NCBI RefSeq assembly: GCF_014237835.1
Contig: NZ_JACJVI010000017.1
Location: 58,496 to 122,495 of the forward strand
DNA: 64,000 nucleotides
Origin: Rhizobium sp. AQ_MP
GTDB taxonomy: Bacteria > Pseudomonadota > Alphaproteobacteria > Rhizobiales > Rhizobiaceae
Reading direction: 5' to 3'
This document shows positions 56,195 through 64,000 of the stretch, piece by piece. Positions within the stretch are counted from its first letter, which is position 1. The number at the start of each line of letters is the position of its first letter. The position numbers and the translations under genes are program-made. The notes beneath the pieces are model-generated. The model saw only the letters and a list, made by a program, of their open reading frames with translations, ran no database searches and was not told where the DNA came from.

Positions 56195-57688
56195 ATGACT
56201 GCCAACGACCTCCCTCCCATCCTCTCGCTCCGGCAGATCCGCAAGGTCTACGGATCGCTCGAGGTCCTGCACGGCATCGACCTCGATGTGAGAGCGGGTG
56301 AAGTCGTGGCGCTGCTGGGCGAAAACGGCGCCGGAAAATCGACCCTGTCGAGGATCATTTCCGGTGCCGTTCAGCCTACCTCAGGCCAGATGACCTGGTG
56401 CGGCGAGCCTTACGCGCCGGCGACGCCGCGCGCAGCCATGGATGCCGGCCTCGGCATGATCCACCAGGAGCTGAAGCTTCTGCCGCAATTGTCGATCGCC
56501 GAGAACGTCTTCGTCGGCCGCTACCTGACCAAGGGCGGACGCATCGACCGGCAAGCCATGGAAGAACGCGCCCATGCCGGGCTTCAGCGGCTCGGACTTG
56601 ATGTTTCGCCCCGGCGCCTTGTGGAGGGCTTGTCGACAGCCAAGCAGCAGTTGATCGAGATCGCCAAGGCGATGACGCTGAATGCCAAGCTGCTGATCCT
56701 GGACGAACCTACCGCTGCCCTGGGTGGCGAGGAAACGCAGCTCCTGTTTCGGCAGATCGAGCGGCTGAAGGCCGACGGTGTCGGTATCATCTATATTTCC
56801 CATCGCCTCGAGGAGATCCGGCAGATCGCGGATCGTATCGTCGTCATGCGTGACGGCTCGAAGGTCCAGGAATTCGATCGCGGCGATGTGCCGATCCGGA
56901 CCATCGTCGAGGCCATGGTCGGTCGGTCGCTGGACCGCATGTTCCCGGCGGTCCCCGCCCCACAGAATCAAGTGATGCTCGAAGTGCGCGGCCTTTCCTC
57001 GCCGTCGGGCACTTTCCGTGACATCGACTTTTCCGTTAAACGTGGCGAGGTCTTCGGCATAGCCGGTCTTGTCGGCGCCGGTCGGACCGAACTCGTGCGC
57101 GCCATCACCGGCGCAGACCCGATTGCCAGCGGCAAGGTCATCCTTAATGGCAAGGACATCACCCCGCGCACCCCGCGTGATGCGATCGACAACGGCGTAG
57201 TGCTCGTACCGGAGGACCGCAAGCTGCAGGGACTGGTTCTCGACCATTCCATCACCGAAAACATCGGCTACGCGAATTTCGATGCCGTCTCCAGCAACGG
57301 CTGGATGACGTCGAAGCGGCTGAGCAGTTTTGCCAACACCTACATCCAGAAATTTGGTGTCAAAGGGCGTGGCGAGCAGAATGCCGGCGAACTTTCGGGC
57401 GGCAACCAGCAGAAGGTCGTGCTGGCCAAATGGCTCGCGCGGAACCCCAAGGTTGTCGTGCTCGACGAGCCGACGCGGGGCATCGACGTCGGAGCACGAT
57501 CATCGATCTACGACACGATCATGGATCTCGCGCGCCAGGGTATTGCCGTCATCGTGGTCAGCTCGGATCTGGAAGAGGTTCTCGGCGTCTCCAACCGGAT
57601 CATGGTAATGGCTCAGGGAAAACAAGCGGGCATCCTCGATCGCGCGGATGCCAACGACGTGTCGGTCATGGAACTGGCCACGATCTGA
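56195..57688 (+). CDS. CUT2 sugar ABC transporter ATPase (RbsA-like, two ATPase domains)
   Basis: A 497-residue duplicated ATPase. The first half has Walker A GENGAGKST, Walker B LILDEPTAAL and a signature region (VEGLSTAKQQLIEIAKAM). The second half has a degenerate Walker A (GLVGAGRTELVRA), signature LSGGNQQKVVLAKWLA and Walker B VVVLDEPTRGIDVG. This arrangement is standard for RbsA/XylG. It starts 21 bases after the binding protein gene. Confidence 0.95.
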   Translation: MTANDLPPILSLRQIRKVYGSLEVLHGIDLDVRAGEVVALLGENGAGKSTLSRIISGAVQPTSGQMTWCGEPYAPATPRAAMDAGLGMIHQELKLLPQLSIAENVFVGRYLTKGGRIDRQAMEERAHAGLQRLGLDVSPRRLVEGLSTAKQQLIEIAKAMTLNAKLLILDEPTAALGGEETQLLFRQIERLKADGVGIIYISHRLEEIRQIADRIVVMRDGSKVQEFDRGDVPIRTIVEAMVGRSLDRMFPAVPAPQNQVMLEVRGLSSPSGTFRDIDFSVKRGEVFGIAGLVGAGRTELVRAITGADPIASGKVILNGKDITPRTPRDAIDNGVVLVPEDRKLQGLVLDHSITENIGYANFDAVSSNGWMTSKRLSSFANTYIQKFGVKGRGEQNAGELSGGNQQKVVLAKWLARNPKVVVLDEPTRGIDVGARSSIYDTIMDLARQGIAVIVVSSDLEEVLGVSNRIMVMAQGKQAGILDRADANDVSVMELATI

Positions 57689-57706
57689 ATTGCAGGAGAA
57701 CTACCC

Positions 57707-58495
57707 ATGTCGGACATGACTTTGAACGCCCCGAAACTCTTCGATCTCTCAGGGAATGTCGCGCTGGTGACGGGCGCCGGTAGCGGCATCGGTCAACGGA
57801 TTGCGATCGGCCTTGCACAATGCGGTGCCGATGTCGCGCTGCTCGACCGCCGCACCGATGACGGGCTGGCGACGACCGCACGATACGTTACGGCCGCAGG
57901 CCGCCGCAGCATCGAAATCGCTGCGGACGTGACGCAATCAGCCGCTCTGAACGAGGCTGTCTCGCGCACGGAAGCCGAACTCGGACCGCTGACGCTTGCC
58001 GTCAATGCGGCCGGCATCGCCAATGCCAATCCGGCGGAGGAGATGGAGGAAAGCCAGTTCCAGACGATGATGGACATCAACCTCAAGGGTGTCTTTCTCT
58101 CCTGCCAGGCGGAAGCCCGCGCCATGCTGAAGAACGGTCGAGGCTCGATCGTCAACATCGCTTCGATGTCGGGCGTGATCGTCAATCGCGGTCTCAACCA
58201 GTGCCACTACAACGCTTCCAAGGCTGGCGTCATTCACATGTCAAAGTCGATGGCGATGGAATGGGTCGGGCGCGGCATCCGCGTCAACACGATCAGCCCC
58301 GGCTATACCGCAACCCCGATGAACACGCGCCCCGAGATGGTTCATCAGACCAAGCTCTTCGAGGAGCAGACCCCAATGCAACGGATGGCAACCGTGGACG
58401 AGATGGTCGGACCGGCGGTCTTTCTGCTCTCGAACGCCGCAAGCTTCGTTACCGGCGTCGATCTCCTCGTCGATGGCGGCTTCTGCTGCTGGTGA
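57707..58495 (+). CDS. Second short-chain dehydrogenase of the polyol module
   Basis: A 262-residue classical SDR with TGAGSGIGQRIA near residue 23, NAAG in LAVNAAGIANA, catalytic Ser in NIASMSG and Tyr-Lys in HYNASKAG. The C-terminus VDLLVDGGFCCW is typical of sugar-alcohol or sugar-acid dehydrogenases. It closes the transporter operon and is followed by a strong terminator. With the SDR at 48814 it would provide two oxidation or reduction steps in the pathway. Confidence 0.9.
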   Translation: MSDMTLNAPKLFDLSGNVALVTGAGSGIGQRIAIGLAQCGADVALLDRRTDDGLATTARYVTAAGRRSIEIAADVTQSAALNEAVSRTEAELGPLTLAVNAAGIANANPAEEMEESQFQTMMDINLKGVFLSCQAEARAMLKNGRGSIVNIASMSGVIVNRGLNQCHYNASKAGVIHMSKSMAMEWVGRGIRVNTISPGYTATPMNTRPEMVHQTKLFEEQTPMQRMATVDEMVGPAVFLLSNAASFVTGVDLLVDGGFCCW

Positions 58496-58526
58496 TCGGC
58501 ACAAAAGACAAAGGCCTCCCAAGCCT

Positions 58527-58557
58527 GCACGGTGCGCTCTGCACCGTGCTTTTTTTG
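58527..58557 (+). terminator. Terminator of the transporter operon
   Basis: Nine-base-pair stem GCACGGTGC/GCACCGTGC around GCTCT, followed by seven T. It lies 31 bases after the dehydrogenase stop. Confidence 0.92.
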
Positions 58558-58656
58558 TTTCGCGACGTTCACATACGGGGTTGCGACATTTGCCCGGAAA
58601 TTGCTTCGTTTTCTTAGTTTTCGCTTGAAAAACCGGTATCTCCTCCCCTACCTTAA

Positions 58657-58800
58657 TAGGGTTCTCAGGGCGGGGTGAAATTCCCCACCGGCGGTATCCG
58701 GCTTGGCCGGGAGCCCGCGAGCGCTTTCATCTCGGTGAAAGGCAGCAGATCCGGTGCGATGCCGGAGCCGACGGTTAGAGTCCGGATGAAAGAGAGCATC
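58657..58800 (+). promoter_or_regulatory. FMN riboswitch (RFN element) before ribB
   Basis: The conserved RFN blocks are all present in order: AGGGTTCTCAGGGCGGGGTG, then AAATTCCCCACCGGCGGTA, GGGAGCCCGCGAGCG, AGATCCGGTGCGATGCCGGA and GCCGACGGTTAGAGTCCGGA with ATGAAAGAG. Between it and the start codon, complementary segments (ACCGTGAGGTC and GACCGCTCACGCGGT, 58865-58899) could form a hairpin near the ribosome-binding site, suggesting control of translation start by FMN. Confidence 0.96.
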
Positions 58801-58917
58801 GGCTATAGCGGCTCCCTGCCGAGGGAGGCGTGTGTGCTGTGTTCGCCCAAGGGATGGAATGGCGACCGTGAGGTCGTGTTTTGACCGCTCACGCGGTAAC
58901 CCTTGAAAGGCACTGGA

Positions 58918-59556
58918 ATGACACTTTCGAAAATTGAAGACGCATTAAAGACCCTCGCGCGTGGAGGGATGGTCGTCGTCGTCGACGACGAGGACCGCGA
59001 GAATGAAGGCGATATCATCGTCGCATCAGACCATGTGACGCCGGAAACGATTGCCTTCATGATGAAGCATGCCCGTGGGCTGGTCTGCATTGCCATGGAA
59101 GGCGAGCGGCTGGATGCACTCGACATCCCGCTGATGGTCCCGAACAACACAGAATACCTCAAGACGGCCTTCACGGTGTCTGTGGACTATATCCACGGGA
59201 CCACCACCGGGATTTCGGCGGCAGACAGAGCCGCGACCGTGCGGGCACTGATGGATGAGGCAAGCAAACCTGCGGACTTCGCGCGGCCGGGACATATCTT
59301 TCCCCTGCGTGCCCATCCGGAAGGTGTGCTGGGCCGTCCGGGGCATACGGAGGCCGCCGTCGATCTTGCGCGGCTGATTGGTGCCAGACCGTCCGGCGTC
59401 ATCTGCGAGGTCGCCAACGACGACGGGACAATGGCGCGGCTCCCTGATCTCATCGAATTCTGCAAGCTGCATGGTCTGCCGCTGATCTCGATCGAGGACC
59501 TCATCCGCTATCGGGCTGGCAGCCATGATGCATCCAAGGCTGCTGTTGCAGCCTGA
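58918..59556 (+). CDS. ribB: RibB, 3,4-dihydroxy-2-butanone 4-phosphate synthase
   Basis: A 212-residue enzyme converting ribulose 5-phosphate to the four-carbon precursor of riboflavin. The signature DDEDRENEGDIIVASDHVTP holds the metal-binding acidic residues; MVPNNTEYLKTAFTVSVD and RAHPEGVLGRPGHTEAAVDL are conserved. ATG 58918 follows GAAAGG. No GTP cyclohydrolase II (RibA) domain is fused. It is a single-gene unit under the FMN riboswitch. Confidence 0.97.
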   Translation: MTLSKIEDALKTLARGGMVVVVDDEDRENEGDIIVASDHVTPETIAFMMKHARGLVCIAMEGERLDALDIPLMVPNNTEYLKTAFTVSVDYIHGTTTGISAADRAATVRALMDEASKPADFARPGHIFPLRAHPEGVLGRPGHTEAAVDLARLIGARPSGVICEVANDDGTMARLPDLIEFCKLHGLPLISIEDLIRYRAGSHDASKAAVAA

Positions 59557-59582
59557 CAGGGGCCGCTGCATTCCCCGCAAGA

Positions 59583-59642
59583 GACAGGTTGCCGCCTCCG
59601 AGAGCCTGCATCGTGCAGGTTCAACGAGGGTGGCGACCTGTC
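59583..59642. repeat. 60-base imperfect palindrome after ribB
   Basis: Outer arms GACAGGTTGCC and GGCGACCTGTC (one G-U pair), then CCTC/GAGG, a six-by-six internal loop, and an inner CCTGCA/TGCAGG helix capped by TCG. No T-run follows directly. It could be a terminator-like RNA, a small RNA or a dispersed palindromic intergenic element of the kind found in rhizobia. Confidence 0.55.
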
Positions 59643-59816
59643 GCTGCCTTAAAATGACAGGGCGGATGGAGGGGGCCCCTCACCCTCTAAGTCAATGTTG
59701 AAGCTCACATTGCGCGCGTTTTACGGTGAGAGACCATGTGAGGTCCGACCGCTTCACATGGCAATATCGCTAGCGACGTGGCGCTCCCCGTTGACCATGC
59801 ACGCGCCACCAAGCTC

Positions 59817-61136
59817 TCAAGCATAGTCTGCCAGCATGCCTGCAATCGGCAGGCGCACACGCAGCTTCATGGCGAGCAAAGCGAGGCCAGTGATCTTGCG
59901 CTGCAAAAACATCTTGTCGGGAGACGGCAGGGGCCACAACGCACGGTCGGCAGAGATCGGGATGGCGCGCTGTCGGATCTCGACAAGCGGACCACGATCG
60001 CTGAAGTCGGTCAGCCCTCCGGGCGCCCTGAAGACATGGTCGAGGACGATACGGGTCATCTCGTCCAGCGTTTGGCCATAACGCGCAGTCTGGGCGCGGG
60101 ACATGTACTGCATGTCAATCAAGGCATCACCGACCTCTTTCACGCTCCCGGCAAGCGTCGCCCTGAGAAGAGTCCGATAGTCCGAGGCGCTCGCCTCGGA
60201 CACGGCCCGGACGGCACCAAAATCGAGAAGCGCGATACGACCGTCCGACGGTCTCCAGAGGTAATTGGCGAAGTTGGGATCCGTCTGCATATGGCCGAAG
60301 ACGAATAGTTCTCTCAGAGCGAGTTCGCACATCGCCGTCATTGCGGCATTCCGTTTTGCTTCCGATGCCTGCAGCAGCGCATCAAGGGGCGCGCCTTCGA
60401 TGAAATCCATCGGCAAGACGGTGGGCCGGAGCAGATCTTCGATCGGGGCCGGCACTATGAAGCGATCATCGTCAGCAAGCAGCTTGCCGAAACGGCGCAT
60501 TTCCTCGGCTTCGCGCAGATAGTCCGCCTCTTCGCGGAGCTGGCGCTTGGCTTCCTCCAGATGTGGCGCGATGTTGAGGCCCGAGGGAAGAAGGCCAGAG
60601 AGACGAAGGAAGGTCGCCACGTTGTCGATGTCAGCGTCGATGCTTCGGGCAATGCCCGGGTACTGGACCTTGACCGCGACCTTGCGCCCGGATGACAGGA
60701 TGCCGCGGTGAACCTGACCGATCGACGCTGCGGCGATCGGCGTCATCTCGAAGTGACTGAAATGGCGACGCCAGTCCGCACCCCAGGCATTGGCGAGAGC
60801 GGCCGACAGCTGGCTTGTCGGCATGAAATGGGCGGTGGCACGAAGTTGCGAGAAAATCTCCTGAAGCTCGGGCGGGAGAAACTCGCCCGGTTCCAGCGAG
60901 ATCATCTGGCCAAGTTTCATGGCCGCCCCACGCATGCGCGACAATTGATCGGAGGCTCTCAGAGCATTGGAGGGTGTCAGCAGGAGGTCGCGCAGGTGGG
61001 GCCGCTCGCCCTTGGCAAGGCGGCTCAGGCCTTCGGCTACCATACCGGAAGCAACGCCGCCGGCGATCTGACCAAGCGCAGCCAGCCGGCTCAAGCGACC
61101 TTGTGGGACAGGTCCATAGCGATCCCGATCGCTCAT
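59817..61136 (-). CDS. ABC1/AarF/UbiB-family kinase-like protein
   Basis: About 439 residues. The ABC1-specific N-terminal motif is MRGAAMKLGQMISLEPGEFL (KxGQ). An alanine-rich loop AAASIGQVHRG follows, then VAVKVQYPGI with the kinase Lys, EADYLREAEEMRRF, and LLDFGAVRAVSE with the metal-binding Asp. Family members support ubiquinone or isoprenoid-lipid metabolism. I chose ATG 61136 with GAAGGT upstream; GTG 61163 would add nine residues. It lies just after the photolyase-like gene and is probably cotranscribed. Confidence 0.88.
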   Translation of the reverse strand: MSDRDRYGPVPQGRLSRLAALGQIAGGVASGMVAEGLSRLAKGERPHLRDLLLTPSNALRASDQLSRMRGAAMKLGQMISLEPGEFLPPELQEIFSQLRATAHFMPTSQLSAALANAWGADWRRHFSHFEMTPIAAASIGQVHRGILSSGRKVAVKVQYPGIARSIDADIDNVATFLRLSGLLPSGLNIAPHLEEAKRQLREEADYLREAEEMRRFGKLLADDDRFIVPAPIEDLLRPTVLPMDFIEGAPLDALLQASEAKRNAAMTAMCELALRELFVFGHMQTDPNFANYLWRPSDGRIALLDFGAVRAVSEASASDYRTLLRATLAGSVKEVGDALIDMQYMSRAQTARYGQTLDEMTRIVLDHVFRAPGGLTDFSDRGPLVEIRQRAIPISADRALWPLPSPDKMFLQRKITGLALLAMKLRVRLPIAGMLADYA

Positions 61137-61166
61137 GTTGATACCTTCAAAGCGTTCGAGCACATC

Positions 61167-62351
61167 TCAGGGCCTCGCGCTTCGAACGAGAGCGGGTATC
61201 TTTTCCTTCAGGGCGAAAAAGCCCTTTCGGCAATGCGGCCAGCCATTCCGGTCCCAGTCACGCATGCTCTCCGCGAAGATCAAACCTGACCTGGCGAACT
61301 CAGAGCGGTAAGGCTGAAGAGCGGTGGCGACGGGGCCTGCCGGCAGGAAGGCCGTCGCGATCTGTGTACAACCTGCTGCTTTCGCGGCGGCAGCAAGGTC
61401 GCTCGGAGCCGGGGCGCGGTCAATGACTGCCGCGTGCCAGGTTTGGGTCAGGCGCGCGACAGCATCGTCCAGGGCGATGCGATCCCATTCGTTGCGACCT
61501 TCCATAAACGCGATCGCCTTGACCGGAAGAGCGCGCATCACTGCCATGGTTTCGACCGACAAATCCTCCGTGGTCACCAACAACATCGTCGCCAGATCAG
61601 GATCCGGAGCGCTGATCGTGCGAATGGATGTCGGAGATGGAAGCCGAAGCGTATCTGCGGGAATTCTGGCCTGGCGGGCGAGGCCTGAGGGGACGTAGCG
61701 GCCATCGGTCATCGCACGGATGCGCTCGGGATCAGCGAGGTAGGCTTTGCCTGCGGTATGCAGTCCCGCCACCCATCGCCAGGACAGGGTGTTCGATGCC
61801 GGATCCGCGTCCATGAGGCGATCAAACATGTAGGCGGCTCCGAGTTCCCATGGCAGACCCAGCGTGAAGATCCAGATCGAGGCGAATTGCATTCTGGCCC
61901 AGTTGTGGAGGTAACCTGTCTCTTGCAGTTCCACAGCCCAGGCGTCGAAGCAATCGATCCCGGTGTTTGCATTGGTCGCCGCAGCATGTCGCGCCTTTTG
62001 TCCCGGCGAGGCTTCCAACCCTGAAAGCGCGTCCTTGACTGCAACAAGGTATTGCTCCCAGACCGTTGGCCGCTGTTCGAGCCAACCTTTCCAGTAGGTG
62101 CGCCAGAAAACCTCACTGACATATTTTTCTGCCGATCCGAGATCATGCCGGTTCAGGACCGCTGAAACGACCTCCTGTTCAGTGATTAGCCGCCGGCGCA
62201 ACGCAGCGGAAAGCCGGGACACATGCTGATGCTGCCCCTGTCCCTTGTCCTTGTTGCGCAAACGCGCGTAGGCCCCTGCGGCGGCTGGCAGGAATGAATC
62301 GAGACGTTCGAATGCGTTAGCGCGGGTCAGCGGAAATGCGGGGGATGCCAT
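61167..62351 (-). CDS. Photolyase/cryptochrome-like FAD-binding protein without the N-terminal antenna domain
   Basis: A 394-residue protein. Residues 40-230 match the FAD-binding half of photolyases: HQHVSRLSAALRRRLIT, SEVFWRTYWKGWLE, CFDAWAVELQETGYLHNWAR followed by MQFASIW, and DADPASNTLSWRWVAGLHT. The N-terminal alpha/beta domain that precedes this region in ordinary photolyases is missing. Instead about 150 residues follow the FAD domain, with an alpha/beta look (ATMLLVTTEDLSVETMAVM). It may be a rearranged photolyase or a related flavoprotein. DNA repair activity is unproven. Confidence 0.82.
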   Translation of the reverse strand: MASPAFPLTRANAFERLDSFLPAAAGAYARLRNKDKGQGQHQHVSRLSAALRRRLITEQEVVSAVLNRHDLGSAEKYVSEVFWRTYWKGWLEQRPTVWEQYLVAVKDALSGLEASPGQKARHAAATNANTGIDCFDAWAVELQETGYLHNWARMQFASIWIFTLGLPWELGAAYMFDRLMDADPASNTLSWRWVAGLHTAGKAYLADPERIRAMTDGRYVPSGLARQARIPADTLRLPSPTSIRTISAPDPDLATMLLVTTEDLSVETMAVMRALPVKAIAFMEGRNEWDRIALDDAVARLTQTWHAAVIDRAPAPSDLAAAAKAAGCTQIATAFLPAGPVATALQPYRSEFARSGLIFAESMRDWDRNGWPHCRKGFFALKEKIPALVRSARP

Positions 62352-62547
62352 TGTTACTCCGGCCTATCAATCGGGTGCACTGACTGCTCGTCTTGCTTTG
62401 CCGATATTACGCATGCGAACCAGAGCTGGACCTGCGGCCTAACCTCCCTGTCGATCCGCTGCGGCAACTCGTCCTTTCTGCTGCCGGCCATCTGACGCTC
62501 GACTGCGACCATCGCAGATCATGATGATCACCGGGATAGAGATGGCA

Positions 62548-62880
62548 TCAACCACCCGCACCGAAAGGGCCGTTTTGCGCCATCTCGGGATACTGCACCG
62601 TCTCATCATCGTTGGTGTCGACCGAGGCGGACGATGGTGCAGAAAGGCGTATGCCCTCACCGCCTGCAGCACTCGAGGCGCGGGGATCAATGAAGGATAT
62701 TCCAGCGTCTTCGAGAGCGGATTTGACGGAGGCTACCGCTCCGTCGTCGTTGTCAGCTTCGTCATAGCGCACCTCGATGCGCCTCAGCTCCATCAGCGAA
62801 AGACCTGTTGCCTCGGCGAGTTCCGCTTCCGTCATGCCCAGCAGCGCGCGTGCTGCCGCAATCTGTCTTCCTGTTGTCAC
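62548..62880 (-). CDS. Small XRE-like helix-turn-helix protein
   Basis: A 110-residue protein starting at GTG 62880 after AGGAAATGCC. The N-terminal 55 residues form a Cro/CI-type HTH (TTGRQIAAARALLGMTEAEL followed by AEATGLSLMELRRIE). The C-terminal half is acidic and low in structure and may be a tail of unknown role. It could be an autoregulated DNA-binding protein; no toxin or antitoxin partner is visible beside it. Confidence 0.75.
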   Translation of the reverse strand: MTTGRQIAAARALLGMTEAELAEATGLSLMELRRIEVRYDEADNDDGAVASVKSALEDAGISFIDPRASSAAGGEGIRLSAPSSASVDTNDDETVQYPEMAQNGPFGAGG

Positions 62881-63148
62881 GGCATTTCCTTTCAGACTGA
62901 ATTGCGTGGCAAAGCGGAGAGCGATGCACAAAGCTAAGTAGAAACGAGAGCCAGAGGATCAAGCATTTTGCGATTTGAACTGTGGCAAGCCTTGAGAGTG
63001 AAAGCGGGTTGCGGCTGTGCAATCGCCGGATCGCGACCATTTCTCCAAAACAGGTGCGCAAAAGCGGCGATCGATAAATCCACGCTATGAAATTCAGAAG
63101 AATCTTAAGGAACGCGTGCTGAATTAGGTCTCCAAAGGAGACTGCCTC

Positions 63149-64000
63149 ATGCGCCATATCGCTTCTGCCGTCCTGTGCCTGTTCCTGACCTGCCTTGCCG
63201 GTGCTGCTTCGGCTGCCGGAGACGTCTGGGTGGCCACAAAGGCGACGACACAGGTGGCCTATACGCTCGACAAAACCACCTGGATACCGGTCAAGCGGGG
63301 AATGTCTGTGCCGAACACGGCTTGGATCTCGACAGGCCCACGCGGACGCGTGCAACTGGTGCGCGGTGTTGAAAGCATTGCCTTTCAGCCGAACACCCTC
63401 GCGGCGATCATTACGCGAGGCCGTGACAACAACCGCAAGACCGAGGTGGTTCAGCAGATCGGCGAAATCAGTCTTGAGATCGAGAAGCGCCAGAGGCCGC
63501 ATACCACGGTGCAGACGCCTTTCCTGGCGGCCGTGGTCAAGGGGACGCAATTCACCGTCAAGGTAAGCAAGAGCAATGCTGCGGTCGCGGTCGAACGTGG
63601 CTTGGTTCAGGTCACGAGTTTCAGCAGCGGTGAACGCAGCGATCTCGGAGCCGGCCAGGGAGCTCAGGTGGATTCTTCGGGCATGACGGTCGCAGGACTG
63701 GGACAGGATCCAGCAGTCACCCGCGTCGCGCCCTCACGTGCTCTAGTACCAGCCGTCGGTGAAGCCATCAGCAGGACAGCCGAGACCGATGATCGCAGAG
63801 ACAGGCAGCAAGGAGTTCAGGCGAACGACAATTCAGCCACAGAAGCCAATCGTGGCAACGGCAATGGTGGTGGAAACGGCAATGGCGGCGGGAACGGCAA
63901 CGGTGGCGGGAACGGCAACGGTGGCGGGAACGGAAACGGTGGCGGGAACGGCAACGGTGGCGGGAACGGCAACGGTGGCGGGATCGGCCACGGTGGCGGG
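63149..64000 (+). CDS. FecR-domain protein with Gly/Asn-rich repeat tail (C-terminus cut by window end)
   Basis: The protein starts at ATG 63149 after AAAGGAG. It has a signal peptide (MRHIASAVLCLFLTCLAG) followed by a FecR-like beta domain (WIPVKRGMSVPNTAWISTGP, then HTTVQTPFLAAVVKGTQFTV with the FecR motif TPFLAAVVKGT). After a polar linker, a tandem repeat of GNGNGGG-like units starts near residue 236 and runs to the window edge. Such repeats act as flexible surface or cell-wall linkers. No stop is seen, so total length is unknown. Confidence 0.85.
   Translation, partial: MRHIASAVLCLFLTCLAGAASAAGDVWVATKATTQVAYTLDKTTWIPVKRGMSVPNTAWISTGPRGRVQLVRGVESIAFQPNTLAAIITRGRDNNRKTEVVQQIGEISLEIEKRQRPHTTVQTPFLAAVVKGTQFTVKVSKSNAAVAVERGLVQVTSFSSGERSDLGAGQGAQVDSSGMTVAGLGQDPAVTRVAPSRALVPAVGEAISRTAETDDRRDRQQGVQANDNSATEANRGNGNGGGNGNGGGNGNGGGNGNGGGNGNGGGNGNGGGNGNGGGIGHGGG
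63854..64000 (+). repeat. 18-bp tandem repeat coding for GNGGGN units
   Basis: About eight copies of an 18-base unit like GGCAACGGTGGCGGGAAC run to the window end. The first two copies are the most diverged; the last has ATCGGCCAC, changing Asn to Ile and His. Near-identical central copies suggest recent expansion and possible copy-number variation. Confidence 0.85.

Overview
The window reads as chromosomal DNA of an alphaproteobacterium, most likely order Hyphomicrobiales (Rhizobiaceae-like). Reasons: high GC, tightly packed operons with 4-base ATGA overlaps, frequent GTG and TTG starts, a kdpFABCD operon, a rhizobial-type Mrp antiporter operon, several CUT1 and CUT2 sugar ABC transporters with ROK, SorC and LysR regulators, and an FMN riboswitch directly before ribB. 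The genus cannot be fixed from the sequence alone. I see no rRNA, tRNA, CRISPR array or intact insertion sequence.

Layout. 1-6935 (minus): kdp potassium uptake operon (small ORF, kdpF, A, B, C, D), with kdpD cut by the window start. 6936-12931: an accessory, partly decayed stretch holding a major facilitator plus AraC regulator pair, a small secreted protein, a beta-barrel pseudogene with three lesions and about 1 kb without recognisable genes. 12932-22242 (minus): seven-gene Mrp cation/proton antiporter operon whose last subunit carries a universal-stress-protein-like extension, followed by an NtrB/NtrC-type two-component pair. A near-perfect sigma-54 promoter and two 16-bp palindromes 30 bp apart lie before the first mrp gene. 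22624-22980: remnant of a uroporphyrinogen-III methyltransferase. 23081-30760: CUT1 ABC transporter, GH42 beta-galactosidase and a convergent ROK regulator. 31043-43390: L,D-transpeptidase, LysR regulator, secreted SH3-like and lipoprotein genes, M13 metallopeptidase, S33-type aminopeptidase, two CPBP membrane proteases and a YdeP-type molybdoenzyme.

43635-48806: a lipid A modification module (eptA-dgkA), a cytochrome b561/PepSY pair and a PmrAB/QseBC-like two-component system. One 17-bp motif occurs before all three transcription units, which suggests a single local regulon. 48814-58495: a sugar or polyol catabolic module. A minus operon encodes a split transketolase, an FGGY kinase, a SorC regulator and a short-chain dehydrogenase; the divergent plus operon encodes a CUT2 ABC transporter and a second dehydrogenase. 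Related AT-rich elements lie in the divergent region and over the regulator start. 58657-59556: FMN riboswitch and ribB. 59817-64000: an ABC1-family kinase-like protein beside a photolyase-like FAD protein lacking the usual N-terminal domain, a small HTH protein and a FecR-domain protein ending in Gly/Asn tandem repeats cut by the window end.

The strongest candidates for new biology are the sigma-54/NtrC-controlled mrp operon with its antiporter-stress-protein fusion, the three-site eptA regulon and the split-transketolase polyol pathway. All are inferred from sequence only.
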